A stretch of DNA of 64,000 nucleotides from Photorhabdus akhurstii (GTDB taxonomy: Bacteria; Pseudomonadota; Gammaproteobacteria; Enterobacterales; Enterobacteriaceae), in contig NZ_RCWE01000004.1 in assembly GCF_018448925.1 (NCBI RefSeq), forward strand, positions 342,610-406,609, given 5' to 3'. The notes under the pieces are model-generated. The model searched no databases. It worked only from the letters and a program-made list of their open reading frames with translations, and was not told the origin of the DNA. Below are positions 28,443 to 37,061 of the stretch, piece after piece. How positions within the stretch are numbered: the first letter of the stretch is position 1; every line of letters starts with the position of its first letter. The translations under genes were made by a program, and so were the position numbers.

Positions 28443-28756
28443 TGCGTTAAACTGGAGGGTAGATTTTGAATAAAGTTATAAGATTCTTGGTGCATATATT
28501 TACTATCAGGCTGATTTATCTTCATTTTTTTTCCAGTTAACAGTCTGTAGAAGAACAAAACGACGTGAATCTGATCACGCATCCTTCCGAAGCGTTGTAT
28601 TATTATTCCTGTTGGTAAATAAAGTCCTTCTTCTATATATAATTCAATAATTTTATCCATCTTTTTTTGATTTATTTTATAAATGGCTATTGATATAATC
28701 AAAAATAAAAGAGATAAGAAAAGACATATTGTCATTATCAAATCCAATATGCTCAT
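28352..28756 (-). CDS. immunity-like two-helix membrane protein, copy 1 (subtype A), next to effector
   Basis: 134 residues, two bases after the effector stop and so the best candidate for its cognate immunity protein. Helix 1 (about 5-25), Lys-rich loop and helix 2 (about 106-130). Compared with copy 5 it ends early: a TAA replaces a Ser codon, losing the last three residues. Its ribosome site AGGAAATTAAT overlaps the end of the effector gene, which implies coupled translation. An inner-membrane location fits protection against a membrane-active toxin. Confidence 0.7.
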   Translation of the reverse strand: MSILDLIMTICLFLSLLFLIISIAIYKINQKKMDKIIELYIEEGLYLPTGIIIQRFGRMRDQIHVVLFFYRLLTGKKMKINQPDSKYMHQESYNFIQNLPSSLTHWMKICTIITYIGTAFFLISTIIILIQKYY

Positions 28757-28758
28757 AA

Positions 28759-29760
28759 TTAATTTCCTATAAACAAATCTACAACGAATTCAGCAGCCTT
28801 TTCGCCACTTTTACTGCCGATATAACCACCTGCTAAGCCACCCCCTGCAATGCAAATTCCAGCAACTAGTCCCCCAGTTGCAGCACCAAGAGCAACACAT
28901 GCTGTGCCTGCTGCAATTCCGCCGTAATATCCTCCCAAAAAGCCTAGGCTTGTCCGACCGGAAAATTTACTATATTCTTTGATAGCCACTTCTTCACATT
29001 GTCCTGTTTGTCCATAATTACAGGCATCAATAACCTGCCCGGTGGTATCGATAAAATCTAGACCAATAGCAACTCGGCCACCATATTTCATCCATTTAAC
29101 CATTTTAGCACTGCGGGTGATTATATGACTATATCCCTTTATCGCGCCAATCCCTGCTTTATCCCATTGGTGAGCAATGGCTTTGGTTGATAACTTTAAC
29201 GCATGTTTTAAATTAGGATGTTGGTCGATTTTCAAAGAGAGTCTGCTAAATTTATTTAATAATCCCTTTAAGTTACCCATAATCAACTGTCTTTCTATAT
29301 AAAACTCGTGACTGATAAATTTTCGGTTTAGCCCATTTAACCGATATTCTTTTTCATAAAGCTTCTGTAACTTTGACAGATTTTTTTTGATTTGGGAGAA
29401 ATAAGTGTCACCCATTGATGATGCGGTGCCAACTAAGGTTCCTCCTTGATCCAGTACATAGTGAAACAGACCAAAATGACGATGCAAAAATGCTGCGGAT
29501 TCACCAGGCAGAGCTGAAACGGATTGGTTGACTTCATACTGAGATTGTTTCAATAGCTGTATGAGATGTGGGGGATTATAAGAGTCTGGATCTGCCACCA
29601 GCAAGATTTGCCCCGGTTTCAGGAGTCGGTAATTTGAATTTAATTCCATAAAATAGCGGGCCGCTTCGCTATTTGAATGGCTGAATAACAGACTTGCTTG
29701 AAAGCTCAATCCTCCGGGTTGCTGTACAACACAGAAACCGGGTTGTATGTTTCTTTTCAT
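28759..29760 (-). CDS. probable T6SS effector with glycine-zipper C-terminus
   Basis: 333 residues, no signal peptide. Residues about 44-80 (LLKPGQILLVADPDS...) look like a LysM-type fold start. A long charged helical part fills 110-240. Residues 271-333 form a strongly Gly/Ala-rich hydrophobic end (YYGGIAAGTACVALGAATGG, IAGGGLAGGYIGSKSGEKAA), a glycine zipper as found in membrane-inserting toxins. It is divergent from hcp 380 bp away and is followed after two bases by a two-helix membrane protein. I infer an Hcp- or VgrG-linked toxin that permeabilises membranes. No PAAR or Rhs part is present. Fragments of paralogs occur through the island. Confidence 0.65.
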   Translation of the reverse strand: MKRNIQPGFCVVQQPGGLSFQASLLFSHSNSEAARYFMELNSNYRLLKPGQILLVADPDSYNPPHLIQLLKQSQYEVNQSVSALPGESAAFLHRHFGLFHYVLDQGGTLVGTASSMGDTYFSQIKKNLSKLQKLYEKEYRLNGLNRKFISHEFYIERQLIMGNLKGLLNKFSRLSLKIDQHPNLKHALKLSTKAIAHQWDKAGIGAIKGYSHIITRSAKMVKWMKYGGRVAIGLDFIDTTGQVIDACNYGQTGQCEEVAIKEYSKFSGRTSLGFLGGYYGGIAAGTACVALGAATGGLVAGICIAGGGLAGGYIGSKSGEKAAEFVVDLFIGN

Positions 29761-30140
29761 ATACCCTAATTTGTTCCGCTAGTGGCTTTTAACATGCTGA
29801 CTCAACGTTAGATAACATCACTTAATCAGATAATCGGATTATCTTCAACATATAGTAAACGGGTCTATAATCTCTACAGAGTGAGAATTCATAGGGGGTT
29901 AGGTGATGGATAAATTCAATCTGATGTTGTCCGTTGATATTGATTAATTTACGGTTTTTTCTATACTAAAGGATAGTAATAGTGTAAGAAGTTCGTTTGT
30001 ATATTTTGCCTGACTACAAGCCCTCAATATTTACATTTATATAAGATAACTAACGATTCATTACAATTCTCTTCTTGAAATCAAAGGAAAATAATTCAGA
30101 ATGCGAACTCGAACATAAGGTAAACTAAGTAGGTAAAGCT
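29761..30140. promoter_or_regulatory. divergent control region between effector and hcp
   Basis: 380 bp without a gene. The segment 29905-29967 is the middle copy of the boundary element seen at 24748 and 31126. In it TTGATT (29940-29945), then 16 bases, then TATACT (29962-29967) is a plausible sigma-70 promoter towards hcp. The half next to the effector (29761-29825) has a decayed duplicate at 30802-30843, sharing ACTCAACGTTAG-TAACAT. Confidence 0.5.
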
Positions 30141-30620
30141 ATGGCAAATATGATTTATGTGACGATAAAAGGTGAATCTCAGGGGCTTATTTCTCAAGGA
30201 TGTTCAACTTTGGATTCTATTGGTAATCGGTATCAGAATGGACATGAAAATCAAATTATGGTGTTGCAATTCAATCATGGTCTGACTGTCGCTCAACATG
30301 TCAATTACCAGCCGGTAAACTTCATTAAACTATTAGATAAATCTTCCCCATTGTTAATGATAGCGGCAGCTAATCGTGAAAAACTGGAATTGACATTTGA
30401 TATTTATCGGACTTCTCAAATAGGTTCACAGGAACTTTTTTATTCCATTTTGCTCACTGGAGCAAAAATTTGCGATTTAAATGTTAATTATCCGCATGTT
30501 ATTAATGATAATAACGGCCAGCCGGAGGAAGTTGTTTCAGTTCAGTATGTTAATATTACTTGTCGACATCATATGGCGGGAACATCAGGATATTGTATCT
30601 GGGATGAGATGGTTTATTGA
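30141..30620 (+). CDS. hcp: T6SS tube protein Hcp
   Basis: 159-residue member of the enteric Hcp family, whose hexameric rings form the inner tube of the T6SS and carry small effectors. Family blocks are MANMIYVTIKG, GLISQGCSTLDSIGNRYQNG, VNYQPVNFIKLLDKSSPLL, FDIYRTSQIGSQELFY and the end HHMAGTSGYCIWDEMVY. It is an orphan copy far (about 24 kb) from the vgrG/tssM locus in this window. GTAGGTAAAG upstream is a moderate ribosome site. Confidence 0.95.
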   Translation: MANMIYVTIKGESQGLISQGCSTLDSIGNRYQNGHENQIMVLQFNHGLTVAQHVNYQPVNFIKLLDKSSPLLMIAAANREKLELTFDIYRTSQIGSQELFYSILLTGAKICDLNVNYPHVINDNNGQPEEVVSVQYVNITCRHHMAGTSGYCIWDEMVY

Positions 30621-30654
30621 TAAATGCAGCTTATACGCTTAGTTTTCATTTAAT

Positions 30655-30843
30655 AGCTAAGCGTATTTTTAATAGTAAATACATTGCCATTGATATCAAG
30701 AATAATATAAGGCTTATATTAATGGTGATGAAATATGTTATTGTCCAGTGAATTGCTGTACGATACAGGAACTGGGTTGAATGTTTCTTTTCTTTGCTTC
30801 GGTAGTCGTTTTTAACATGTTGACTCAACGTTAGGTAACATAA
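30655..30843 (-). pseudogene. collapsed immunity/effector remnant beyond hcp
   Basis: 30655-30755 matches the 3' end and downstream flank of copies 3 and 4 (shared CATTGCCATTGATAT, AAGGCTTATATT). It is joined directly to 30763-30801, which matches the first ~13 codons of the effector (TTGCTGTAC-A-ACAG-AAC-GGGTT-ATGTTTCTTTTC). Then 30808-30843 matches the effector's 5' flank. A deletion has removed almost a whole effector and its immunity gene. A 60-codon frame spans the fusion but is unlikely to be a real gene. Confidence 0.75.
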
Positions 30844-31125
30844 CTTTCTTATCGTTTCATCACCACCATTGCTTAATAAAATGATAAGATTATTTTTAGT
30901 TTATAAATGTACACGTTTTTAATTCTACCGCGCTATGTTTTCTTAGCAATCCTAAAGGGTGTCGTGCGAATGATTCTGATCTAAATCTCAAAGCTGGAAC
31001 CTATCGTTAGCGCTTTTCCATATTCTCTGTAAAATCTCTCCAGCGATTTTCCTGCCTGAGCGGTGCCTCTTAAGCGGGGAGTAAATAAGGCTTGAATTGG
31101 ATTTAAGGAACGAAATATATCAATT

Positions 31126-31222
31126 TTGTTACGTTACACCTTAAAGGGTTTGTGATAAATTCAATCCGTTTTTGTCTATTAATATTGGTCGATTTGTTAT
31201 TTCTACTATAGAGAGTAAGGAT
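31126..31222 (+). repeat. module-boundary segment, right copy and leader of the emrE-like gene
   Basis: ACACCTTAAAGGGTTTGTGA then TAAATTCAATC and TCTATTAATATTGG match the left copy (24748-24836), and the middle part matches 29905-29967. TTGGTC, 16 bases, TATAGA gives a plausible promoter; AGAGTAAGG is the ribosome site of the next gene. This copy may be the ancestral one, duplicated when hcp modules entered. Confidence 0.6.
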
Positions 31223-31555
31223 ATGAATGGATTTGCATATTTAGCAATGGCAATTGTTGCCGAAGTTATCGCAACGGCTTCATTAAAAGCCTCCGATGGG
31301 TTTAGTAAATTATTCCCCTCTATACTGGTCATTGTTGGATACGGCATTGCTTTCTGGGGGTTATCCCAGGTGGTTAAAGTGGTGCCATTAGGAATTGCTT
31401 ACGCCATATGGTCTGGCTTGGGTATTGTGCTGGTTTCTGTTGCCGCGATATTCTTATATCAGCAGAAGCTGGATTGGGCGGCTATTTTAGGTATGTCTCT
31501 TATTGTCGCCGGTGTCATGGTAATAAACCTACTTTCTAACACCAGTGCGCATTAA
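31223..31555 (+). CDS. EmrE-type small multidrug resistance transporter
   Basis: 110-residue inner-membrane protein of the SMR family with four helices. The proton/drug-binding Glu lies in helix 1 (AIVAEVIATASLK), and the helix-4 side ends VAGVMVINLLSNTSAH, as in EmrE. PLGIAYAIWSGLGIVLVS is the signature segment. It exports cationic drugs in exchange for protons. The start at 31223 (MNGFAYLAMAI) is preceded by AGTAAGG; an upstream in-frame ATG at 31172 adds non-family residues. It marks the return to core-like DNA. Confidence 0.9.
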   Translation: MNGFAYLAMAIVAEVIATASLKASDGFSKLFPSILVIVGYGIAFWGLSQVVKVVPLGIAYAIWSGLGIVLVSVAAIFLYQQKLDWAAILGMSLIVAGVMVINLLSNTSAH

Positions 31556-31608
31556 TGAACAATTAACGGTGCTTCTGTTTTCCCTGAATCGTTTTCTGGA
31601 GAAGAGAT

Positions 31609-31926
31609 ATGTTAAACGTCAGTAATAAGAAAGGATGCCAGACAGTCTTATTAGGAGTATTCCTTAGTATTGCTCTATTAACGGGTTGTAGTAGCCAGGC
31701 AGGGAAAACATCTATCCAATATCAGAGGATACAATACTCTCAACCGGGAAATTTTCAATCGGAAGTTGCTCTTAGAGATAATGCCAGAGCAATCTGTTCT
31801 TATGCAGGGGGTATACCGGCGTTAGCAATACAATTAAATGGTGCGCAAATACCTGTTTGCCAGTTGGCGAATGGTAAGCGTTGTGATGAAAGGGCGTTAT
31901 TGCAAGGTTCTTGTGCATCAATTTGA
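31609..31926 (+). CDS. DUF333-type lipoprotein
   Basis: 105 residues. A lipoprotein signal ends at the lipobox LLTGC, so Cys27 should be lipidated. The mature part holds a DUF333-like domain: DNARAICSYAGGIPALAIQL followed by QIPVCQLANGKRCDERALLQGSC, with the four spaced cysteines typical of that family. Function is unknown; relatives are small envelope lipoproteins. Confidence 0.8.
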   Translation: MLNVSNKKGCQTVLLGVFLSIALLTGCSSQAGKTSIQYQRIQYSQPGNFQSEVALRDNARAICSYAGGIPALAIQLNGAQIPVCQLANGKRCDERALLQGSCASI

Positions 31927-32045
31927 GGCAATTGAGATGAGCAGAAACATGCCGTTGGAATATCCGATTATAGGCTGCCTTGGGCATGATTCTGTGAGTA
32001 TATTTGATTCATCAGACAATCATTTTCAACTATCTAAGTTGGAAA

Positions 32046-32555
32046 TTATTTACGGCCAAAAAATTGGCTAATTAATACTAATGCAGCAACAATCAAATAA
32101 GCCGCAAAAATACCGACCAGCCATTGCGGCATCTCTAATGTCAGGAATTGCCACTGTCTTACTGAGCAATCACCTGTAGCTTCGAATACAGAAGGCAGCC
32201 ATTGATTTAACGCCAGCCATGAAGGGAAGTTGACGAAGAAATCACAGGTATTAAATGGCGAAGGGTGCAACAGCATCATAGTATGTTCCCATGCGAGTCG
32301 CAGGCCGCTCCAGGCACTGTAGATCCACAAAACAATAGCCAGCCAGCGTAACGGCGTTTTTGGCGCGATCATACCCAATACTCCGGCGCCTAACACACCA
32401 AACAGAGCAACCCGCTCATAAATACACATCACGCAGGGCTGTAATTTCATCATATGTTGAAAATATAATGCCGAGCTTTCCAGTATCAGGGCAGTCAAGG
32501 TCATTAACAGCCATGCGCTTCGTCCTTGAGAACAGTGGTTTAAAAATCGCATCAT
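32046..32555 (-). CDS. dsbB: disulfide bond formation protein DsbB
   Basis: Inner-membrane quinone reductase that reoxidises periplasmic DsbA; 169 residues, four helices. The first cysteine pair is [10 protein letters not shown] in periplasmic loop 1, and the second pair lies in loop 2 (FNTCDFFV and TGDCSVRQW). The start at 32555 gives [17 protein letters not shown], the family N-terminus; 22 upstream codons are dropped. It is downstream of nhaB on the same strand, as in E. coli. Confidence 0.95.
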   Translation of the reverse strand: MMRFLNHCSQGRSAWLLMTLTALILESSALYFQHMMKLQPCVMCIYERVALFGVLGAGVLGMIAPKTPLRWLAIVLWIYSAWSGLRLAWEHTMMLLHPSPFNTCDFFVNFPSWLALNQWLPSVFEATGDCSVRQWQFLTLEMPQWLVGIFAAYLIVAALVLISQFFGRK

Positions 32556-32669
32556 TTCCGTTTTTCCATGCAGATTAAGATAAACAATTGAACGCTTATT
32601 TTGCCGATTTACAGGTAACAAAAAAAGTCAATTAGGGTAAATTTGGTTTTTTCGGAGAAAAAACTAAAA

Positions 32670-32700
32670 CCGTATTGCGTGTAGTCACTGTGCAATACGG
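32670..32700 (-). terminator. Rho-independent terminator of nhaB
   Basis: CCGTATTGC (32670-32678) pairs with GCAATACGG (32692-32700), extended by imperfect CGTG/CACTG pairing. On the minus strand the stem is followed by TTTTAGTTTTTT. It separates nhaB from dsbB. Confidence 0.8.
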
Positions 32701-32733
32701 CTTTGATTATGTTACGAAATAAATTGTTGCTGA

Positions 32734-34281
32734 TTATGGCAAGGCAATTAAGCCCCATTGAACCATCATGTCAGTGACCGGAATTAATAGAAATTCTACG
32801 CACAGCAAACCGACCAAAGTCATCACGATAGTGTAGGGTAATGCCATCATCACCATACGACCGTAAGATAAACGAATTAACGGCGATAATGCCGAAGTCA
32901 ACAGGAACAGAAATGCCGCTTGCCCGTTCGGTGTGGCAACGGAAGGTAGGTTAGTGCCGGTATTAATGGCGACAGCCAGATATTCAAATTGTTTATGTGA
33001 AATTAGCCCCTCTTGTAGAGCTGCTCTTGCTTCATTGATATAAACCGTACCGACAAACACGTTATCTGATACTGATGAAAGCAGGCCGTTAAACAGGTAG
33101 AACAGGGAAAGTTGAGAAGTTTCAGAAACTTGTAATACGAACTGAATAAATGGCGTAAACAGTTGCTGGTCAACGATGACCGCAACGATAGAAAAGAATA
33201 CAGTCAGTAATGCTGTGAATGGCAGCGCCTCTTCAAATGCTTTACCCAGTGCATGTTCTTCGGTAATACCACAGAACGACGTGGTTAGAATAATGACTGA
33301 AAGGCCGATCAGGCCAACTTCTGCCAGATGAAATGCCAGCGCGACAATGAGCCATATACCAATCAGCGCTTGAGCAATAAGTTGCGCTTTTTCTTTAGGT
33401 GTTCGTTTTGCGCTAGTTTTTTTATCATAATCTTCCAATACTTGTCGGACGCGTTCTGGCAATTCTGCGCCATAACCGAACAGCTTAAAGTGTTCGACCA
33501 GAAAGCAGACTAACAGCCCGCAAATAAAGACAGGCAAGGTAACCGGAGCCATGCGAATAAAGAAGGTGACAAAATCCCAATTAACGTTTTTGGCGATAAT
33601 CAGATTTTGCGGTTCTCCTACCATCGTCATCACGCCGCCGAGGGCAGTACCTAAACCGGCATGCATCATCAGACTGCGCAAAAAAGCACGAAATTGTTCA
33701 AGCGTTTGTTTCTTTTTTGCTGTGTCAATGTGATCGTCATGTTTGGAATTAATGACATCATGTTGATCGGTAATAAAGTTGTTGTAGATGGAATAGAAGC
33801 CAAGGGAGACACTAATAACCACGGCAATAACTGTCAGCGCATCAAGAAATGCCGACAGAAATGCACTAGCCAGGCAGAATGCCAAGGCAAGCATGCGCTT
33901 GGATTTTATGGAGAGCAGGAGTTTAGTGAAAGCGAATAATAGTAATTGCTTCATAAAGTAAATTCCTGCCACCATAAATATCAGCAACAGTACGACTTCC
34001 AAATTATTAGCAATTTCATGACCCACTTGTTGAGGCGAGGTCATGCCGATGATAACTGCTTCAATTGCCAATAAGCCACCTGGTTGTAACGGGTAACATT
34101 TAAGTGCCATTGCTAACGTAAAGATGAATTCAATAACAAGCAGCCAGCCTGCGACAAATGGGTTAATAAAGAAAAATATCAATGGGTTGGTGATGAGAAA
34201 GGTGATGATAGCTAGCTTATACCAATCTGGCGAGTTGCCGAGAAAGTTTTTTACCGCTGTTTTTAGGATACTGGTTTCCAT
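32734..34281 (-). CDS. nhaB: Na+/H+ antiporter NhaB
   Basis: Inner-membrane sodium/proton antiporter of 515 residues (513 in E. coli) with about a dozen hydrophobic segments. Conserved parts include the N-terminal [35 protein letters not shown] and [20 protein letters not shown]. It contributes to sodium and pH homeostasis. It is divergent from fadR, the same arrangement as in E. coli. Confidence 0.96.
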   Translation of the reverse strand: METSILKTAVKNFLGNSPDWYKLAIITFLITNPLIFFFINPFVAGWLLVIEFIFTLAMALKCYPLQPGGLLAIEAVIIGMTSPQQVGHEIANNLEVVLLLIFMVAGIYFMKQLLLFAFTKLLLSIKSKRMLALAFCLASAFLSAFLDALTVIAVVISVSLGFYSIYNNFITDQHDVINSKHDDHIDTAKKKQTLEQFRAFLRSLMMHAGLGTALGGVMTMVGEPQNLIIAKNVNWDFVTFFIRMAPVTLPVFICGLLVCFLVEHFKLFGYGAELPERVRQVLEDYDKKTSAKRTPKEKAQLIAQALIGIWLIVALAFHLAEVGLIGLSVIILTTSFCGITEEHALGKAFEEALPFTALLTVFFSIVAVIVDQQLFTPFIQFVLQVSETSQLSLFYLFNGLLSSVSDNVFVGTVYINEARAALQEGLISHKQFEYLAVAINTGTNLPSVATPNGQAAFLFLLTSALSPLIRLSYGRMVMMALPYTIVMTLVGLLCVEFLLIPVTDMMVQWGLIALP

Positions 34282-34503
34282 TGCAATTAAAGTTCCTCTA
34301 AATTCGTAAGATCGTGTTCTTTAAACAATAGTACGCTTTAATACAGAATATTTTAAGGGAAATGAGTCATAGTTAAGCATGAGTACGCTTTTTTTCATGA
34401 CCGCCTTTACGCTTTCTAGACTACATAGCTATATTGAAGTTGCGTATTCTGATATAATTTCATCTATTATTAGTTGAAAAAATCACGTTGGAATAACAAA
34501 AAT

Positions 34504-35232
34504 ATGGTCATTAAGGCTCAAAGTCCCGCAGGTTTTGCGGAAGAGTATATTATTGAGAGTATATGGAACGGCCGTTTTCCTCCTGGCTCTATTCTTCCAG
34601 CAGAACGTGAATTATCTGAGTTAATTGGTGTGACAAGGACTACCCTGCGTGAAGTATTGCAGCGTTTGGCACGCGATGGTTGGTTAACTATTCAGCATGG
34701 CAAACCAACAAAAGTGAATAACTTTTGGGAAACATCGGGTCTTAATATTTTAGAGACTCTGGCCCGTCTTGATCACGATCGTGTTCCTGAGTTGATTGAT
34801 AACCTACTGGCGGTAAGAACGAATATTGCAGCGATATTTATTCGCACGGCTTTTAGGCATAATCCGGGTAAATCATTGGAAGTATTGGCAGAAAAAGAGA
34901 ACGTGGAAGATAATTCAGAGTCATTTAGCTCGCTGGATTATGATATTTTCCGTGGTTTGGCTTTTGCTTCCGGTAATCCAATTTATGGCCTGATTATCAA
35001 CGGCTTGAAAGGGCTGTATACCCGTGTAGGGCGTTATTATTTCTCTAATCCTGAAGCGCGTAAATTGGCGCTGAATTTTTATCAGCAACTGGTGATATTA
35101 TGCCGCGATAAATCCTACGATAAAGTCATGGAATGTGTTCGTAACTATGGTAAAGAGAGTGGTGTCATTTGGCATAGTATGCAAAGTACAATGCCAAGTG
35201 ATTTATCTGAATTGTCGCTGATATCCCGTTAG
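34504..35232 (+). CDS. fadR: fatty acid metabolism regulator FadR
   Basis: GntR-family acyl-CoA-responsive regulator that represses beta-oxidation and activates fabA/fabB-type genes; 242 residues. The winged helix at the N-terminus ([20 protein letters not shown]) is essentially identical to E. coli FadR, and the C-terminal acyl-CoA domain follows ([20 protein letters not shown]). The start at 34504 gives [15 protein letters not shown]; an in-frame TTG at 34474 is rejected because ten residues would be added to a highly conserved start. Confidence 0.96.
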   Translation: MVIKAQSPAGFAEEYIIESIWNGRFPPGSILPAERELSELIGVTRTTLREVLQRLARDGWLTIQHGKPTKVNNFWETSGLNILETLARLDHDRVPELIDNLLAVRTNIAAIFIRTAFRHNPGKSLEVLAEKENVEDNSESFSSLDYDIFRGLAFASGNPIYGLIINGLKGLYTRVGRYYFSNPEARKLALNFYQQLVILCRDKSYDKVMECVRNYGKESGVIWHSMQSTMPSDLSELSLISR

Positions 35233-35297
35233 TATTTTTACTTAATCTCAGGCTTTATCCAATCTATTAGTTTCAAATCAAAATTATTTTGAGTTGG

Positions 35298-35330
35298 CCC
35301 GGTGCAGCATGCTCTGTACCGGGAGTTTTG
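35298..35330 (+). terminator. Rho-independent terminator of fadR
   Basis: CCCGGTGCAG (35298-35307) pairs with CTGTACCGGG (35314-35323) with one G-T mismatch, followed by AGTTTTGTTTTTTT. Confidence 0.85.
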
Positions 35331-35744
35331 TTTTTTTCTCACTCAATTTCAAGCCAATCGTTAATGTCTCTATTTTAGAGTATTATTCTAAATATTCGGT
35401 TTTTATTTGAATTTTTATTTCGATTAATTGATGGTTATTGGTATCTTGTGGTTGTTTAATTGATTCGTTTTTTTCGCCGAAAAACTCAGAATAATGACTT
35501 GATATGAAATAATTATCATGCGATTCATATGGTAATTATTATCTTAATTTTATGATTTTAATATTAATTTTTATAATTTGGTTATGTATAAATCACAAAT
35601 AAGACTGTTGCATAAATGTAATCTAATTGTGACCTAAATCATAAATGTAGATTATTGACGTGACCGATGATTGTTCTATATTGGTTTTTTATAAACAGCA
35701 TATTATGCTTGCCTAAAATTTTAAATCATCGTCTGGGGGCTATG
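35331..35744 (+). promoter_or_regulatory. dadA upstream region with CRP-like site
   Basis: A ~410-bp AT-rich stretch without a gene. At 35628-35643 TGTGA-CCTAAA-TCATA differs by one base from the CRP pattern TGTGA-N6-TCACA. CRP and Lrp control dadAX in E. coli, so this site is a reasonable candidate activator position, about 100 bp before the dadA start. I cannot identify Lrp sites by eye. Confidence 0.5.
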
Positions 35745-37055
35745 ATGAAAATCCTTGTTTTAGGTAGTGGTGTTATTGGTGTAACCAGTGCCTGGTATTT
35801 GGTACAGCAAGGTCATGAAGTCACTGTCATTGATCGCCAGGGAAGTGCTGCTGAGGAAACCAGCGCGGCTAATGCCGGGCAGATCTCGCCGGGATACGCG
35901 ACCCCGTGGGGAGCGCCGGGTATTCCATTGAAAGCCGTTAAATGGATGTTTCAACGCCATGCTCCATTGGCTATTCGTCCTGATGGATCGTTGTTTCAAT
36001 TACGCTGGATGTGGCAGATGTTGCGTAATTGCGATGCCGGTCACTATGCGGTAAATAAGAGCCGGATGGTGCGATTGGCAGAGTATAGCCGTGATTGTAT
36101 CAAACAGTTGAGGGCAGATACCGGTATTCAATATGAAGGGCGTCAGGGGGGTACGCTTCAGTTATTCCGTACGAATAAGCAGTTTGATAACGCCGTGAAT
36201 GACATAGCCGTTCTTGAACAGGAAGGTGTTCCTTACAATTTATTAACGGCGGATAAACTGGCGACAGTAGAGCCAGCGTTAGCGCATGTCGCTCACAAGT
36301 TGGCGGGGGGCTTGCAATTACCGAACGACGAAACGGGGGATTGTCAGCTTTTTACCAAAGAGTTGGCAAAAATGGCAGAAGCGGCAGGGGTAACGTTTCT
36401 GTTTAATAAACAGGTCAAACAGTTATTGGTGGAAGGGCGGCGGATTACCGGCGTTCAATGCGAAGATGACGTTATGACAGCAGACAGCTATGTTGTTGCG
36501 ATGGGTGCTTATTCCACTGAATTGTTAAAAGATTTTGTCAAAATCCCCGTATATCCACTGAAAGGTTATTCATTAACGATGCCTATTGTCGATGCAGAAC
36601 GGGCTCCGGTATCTACTGCATTGGATGAAACATACAAAATTGCGATTACCCGGTTTGATAACCGTATTCGTGTGGGCGGAATGGCAGAAGTTGTAGGCTT
36701 CAATCGGGATCTACTTAAAGCACGCTATGAAACACTGAAAATGGTGGTGCAAGACCTTTATCCTGGCGGAGGCGATATTACTCAGACCCGTTTTTGGACG
36801 GGATTGCGCCCAATGACGCCAGATGGTACCCCAATTGTTGGTCCGACTGAATATCACAATCTCTACCTAAATACAGGGCATGGTACATTGGGATGGACAA
36901 TGGCATGTGGTTCCAGTCAATTACTGGCTGATATTATTTCGGGTAAAAAGCCCGCCATTGCATCTGATGATTTATCAGTATTTCGTTATGTTAATGGTTT
37001 TAATACAAAATTGGCACCATTTAGCCACCAATTACACACTGAACTAAGAGGCTAA
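35745..37055 (+). CDS. dadA: D-amino acid dehydrogenase small subunit
   Basis: FAD-dependent, membrane-associated enzyme that oxidises D-alanine to pyruvate; 436 residues. The N-terminal dinucleotide motif is [16 protein letters not shown], and the end holds [20 protein letters not shown]. The match to E. coli DadA is high throughout. The start at 35745 (MKILVLGSG) is chosen; an ATG one codon before is possible, while the long upstream extension is not family sequence. It forms an operon with dadX six bases downstream. Confidence 0.96.
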   Translation: MKILVLGSGVIGVTSAWYLVQQGHEVTVIDRQGSAAEETSAANAGQISPGYATPWGAPGIPLKAVKWMFQRHAPLAIRPDGSLFQLRWMWQMLRNCDAGHYAVNKSRMVRLAEYSRDCIKQLRADTGIQYEGRQGGTLQLFRTNKQFDNAVNDIAVLEQEGVPYNLLTADKLATVEPALAHVAHKLAGGLQLPNDETGDCQLFTKELAKMAEAAGVTFLFNKQVKQLLVEGRRITGVQCEDDVMTADSYVVAMGAYSTELLKDFVKIPVYPLKGYSLTMPIVDAERAPVSTALDETYKIAITRFDNRIRVGGMAEVVGFNRDLLKARYETLKMVVQDLYPGGGDITQTRFWTGLRPMTPDGTPIVGPTEYHNLYLNTGHGTLGWTMACGSSQLLADIISGKKPAIASDDLSVFRYVNGFNTKLAPFSHQLHTELRG

Positions 37056-37061
37056 TAGAAT

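Noticed and set aside
24954-28756. Array of two-helix proteins as phage holins or a CRISPR-like repeat
   Set aside because: The copies are ~400 bp coding units with ribosome sites next to an hcp-linked effector; no phage genes or short direct repeats with spacers occur.
30646-30828. 60-codon minus-strand frame after hcp as a real gene
   Set aside because: Its two halves are the decayed start of an effector gene region and the end of an immunity gene; kept as a pseudogene instead.
31126-31222. Guanidine-type riboswitch before the SMR transporter gene
   Set aside because: SMR genes can be under guanidine riboswitches, but I see no paired ACGR hairpin loops, and the protein is EmrE-like rather than Gdx-like.
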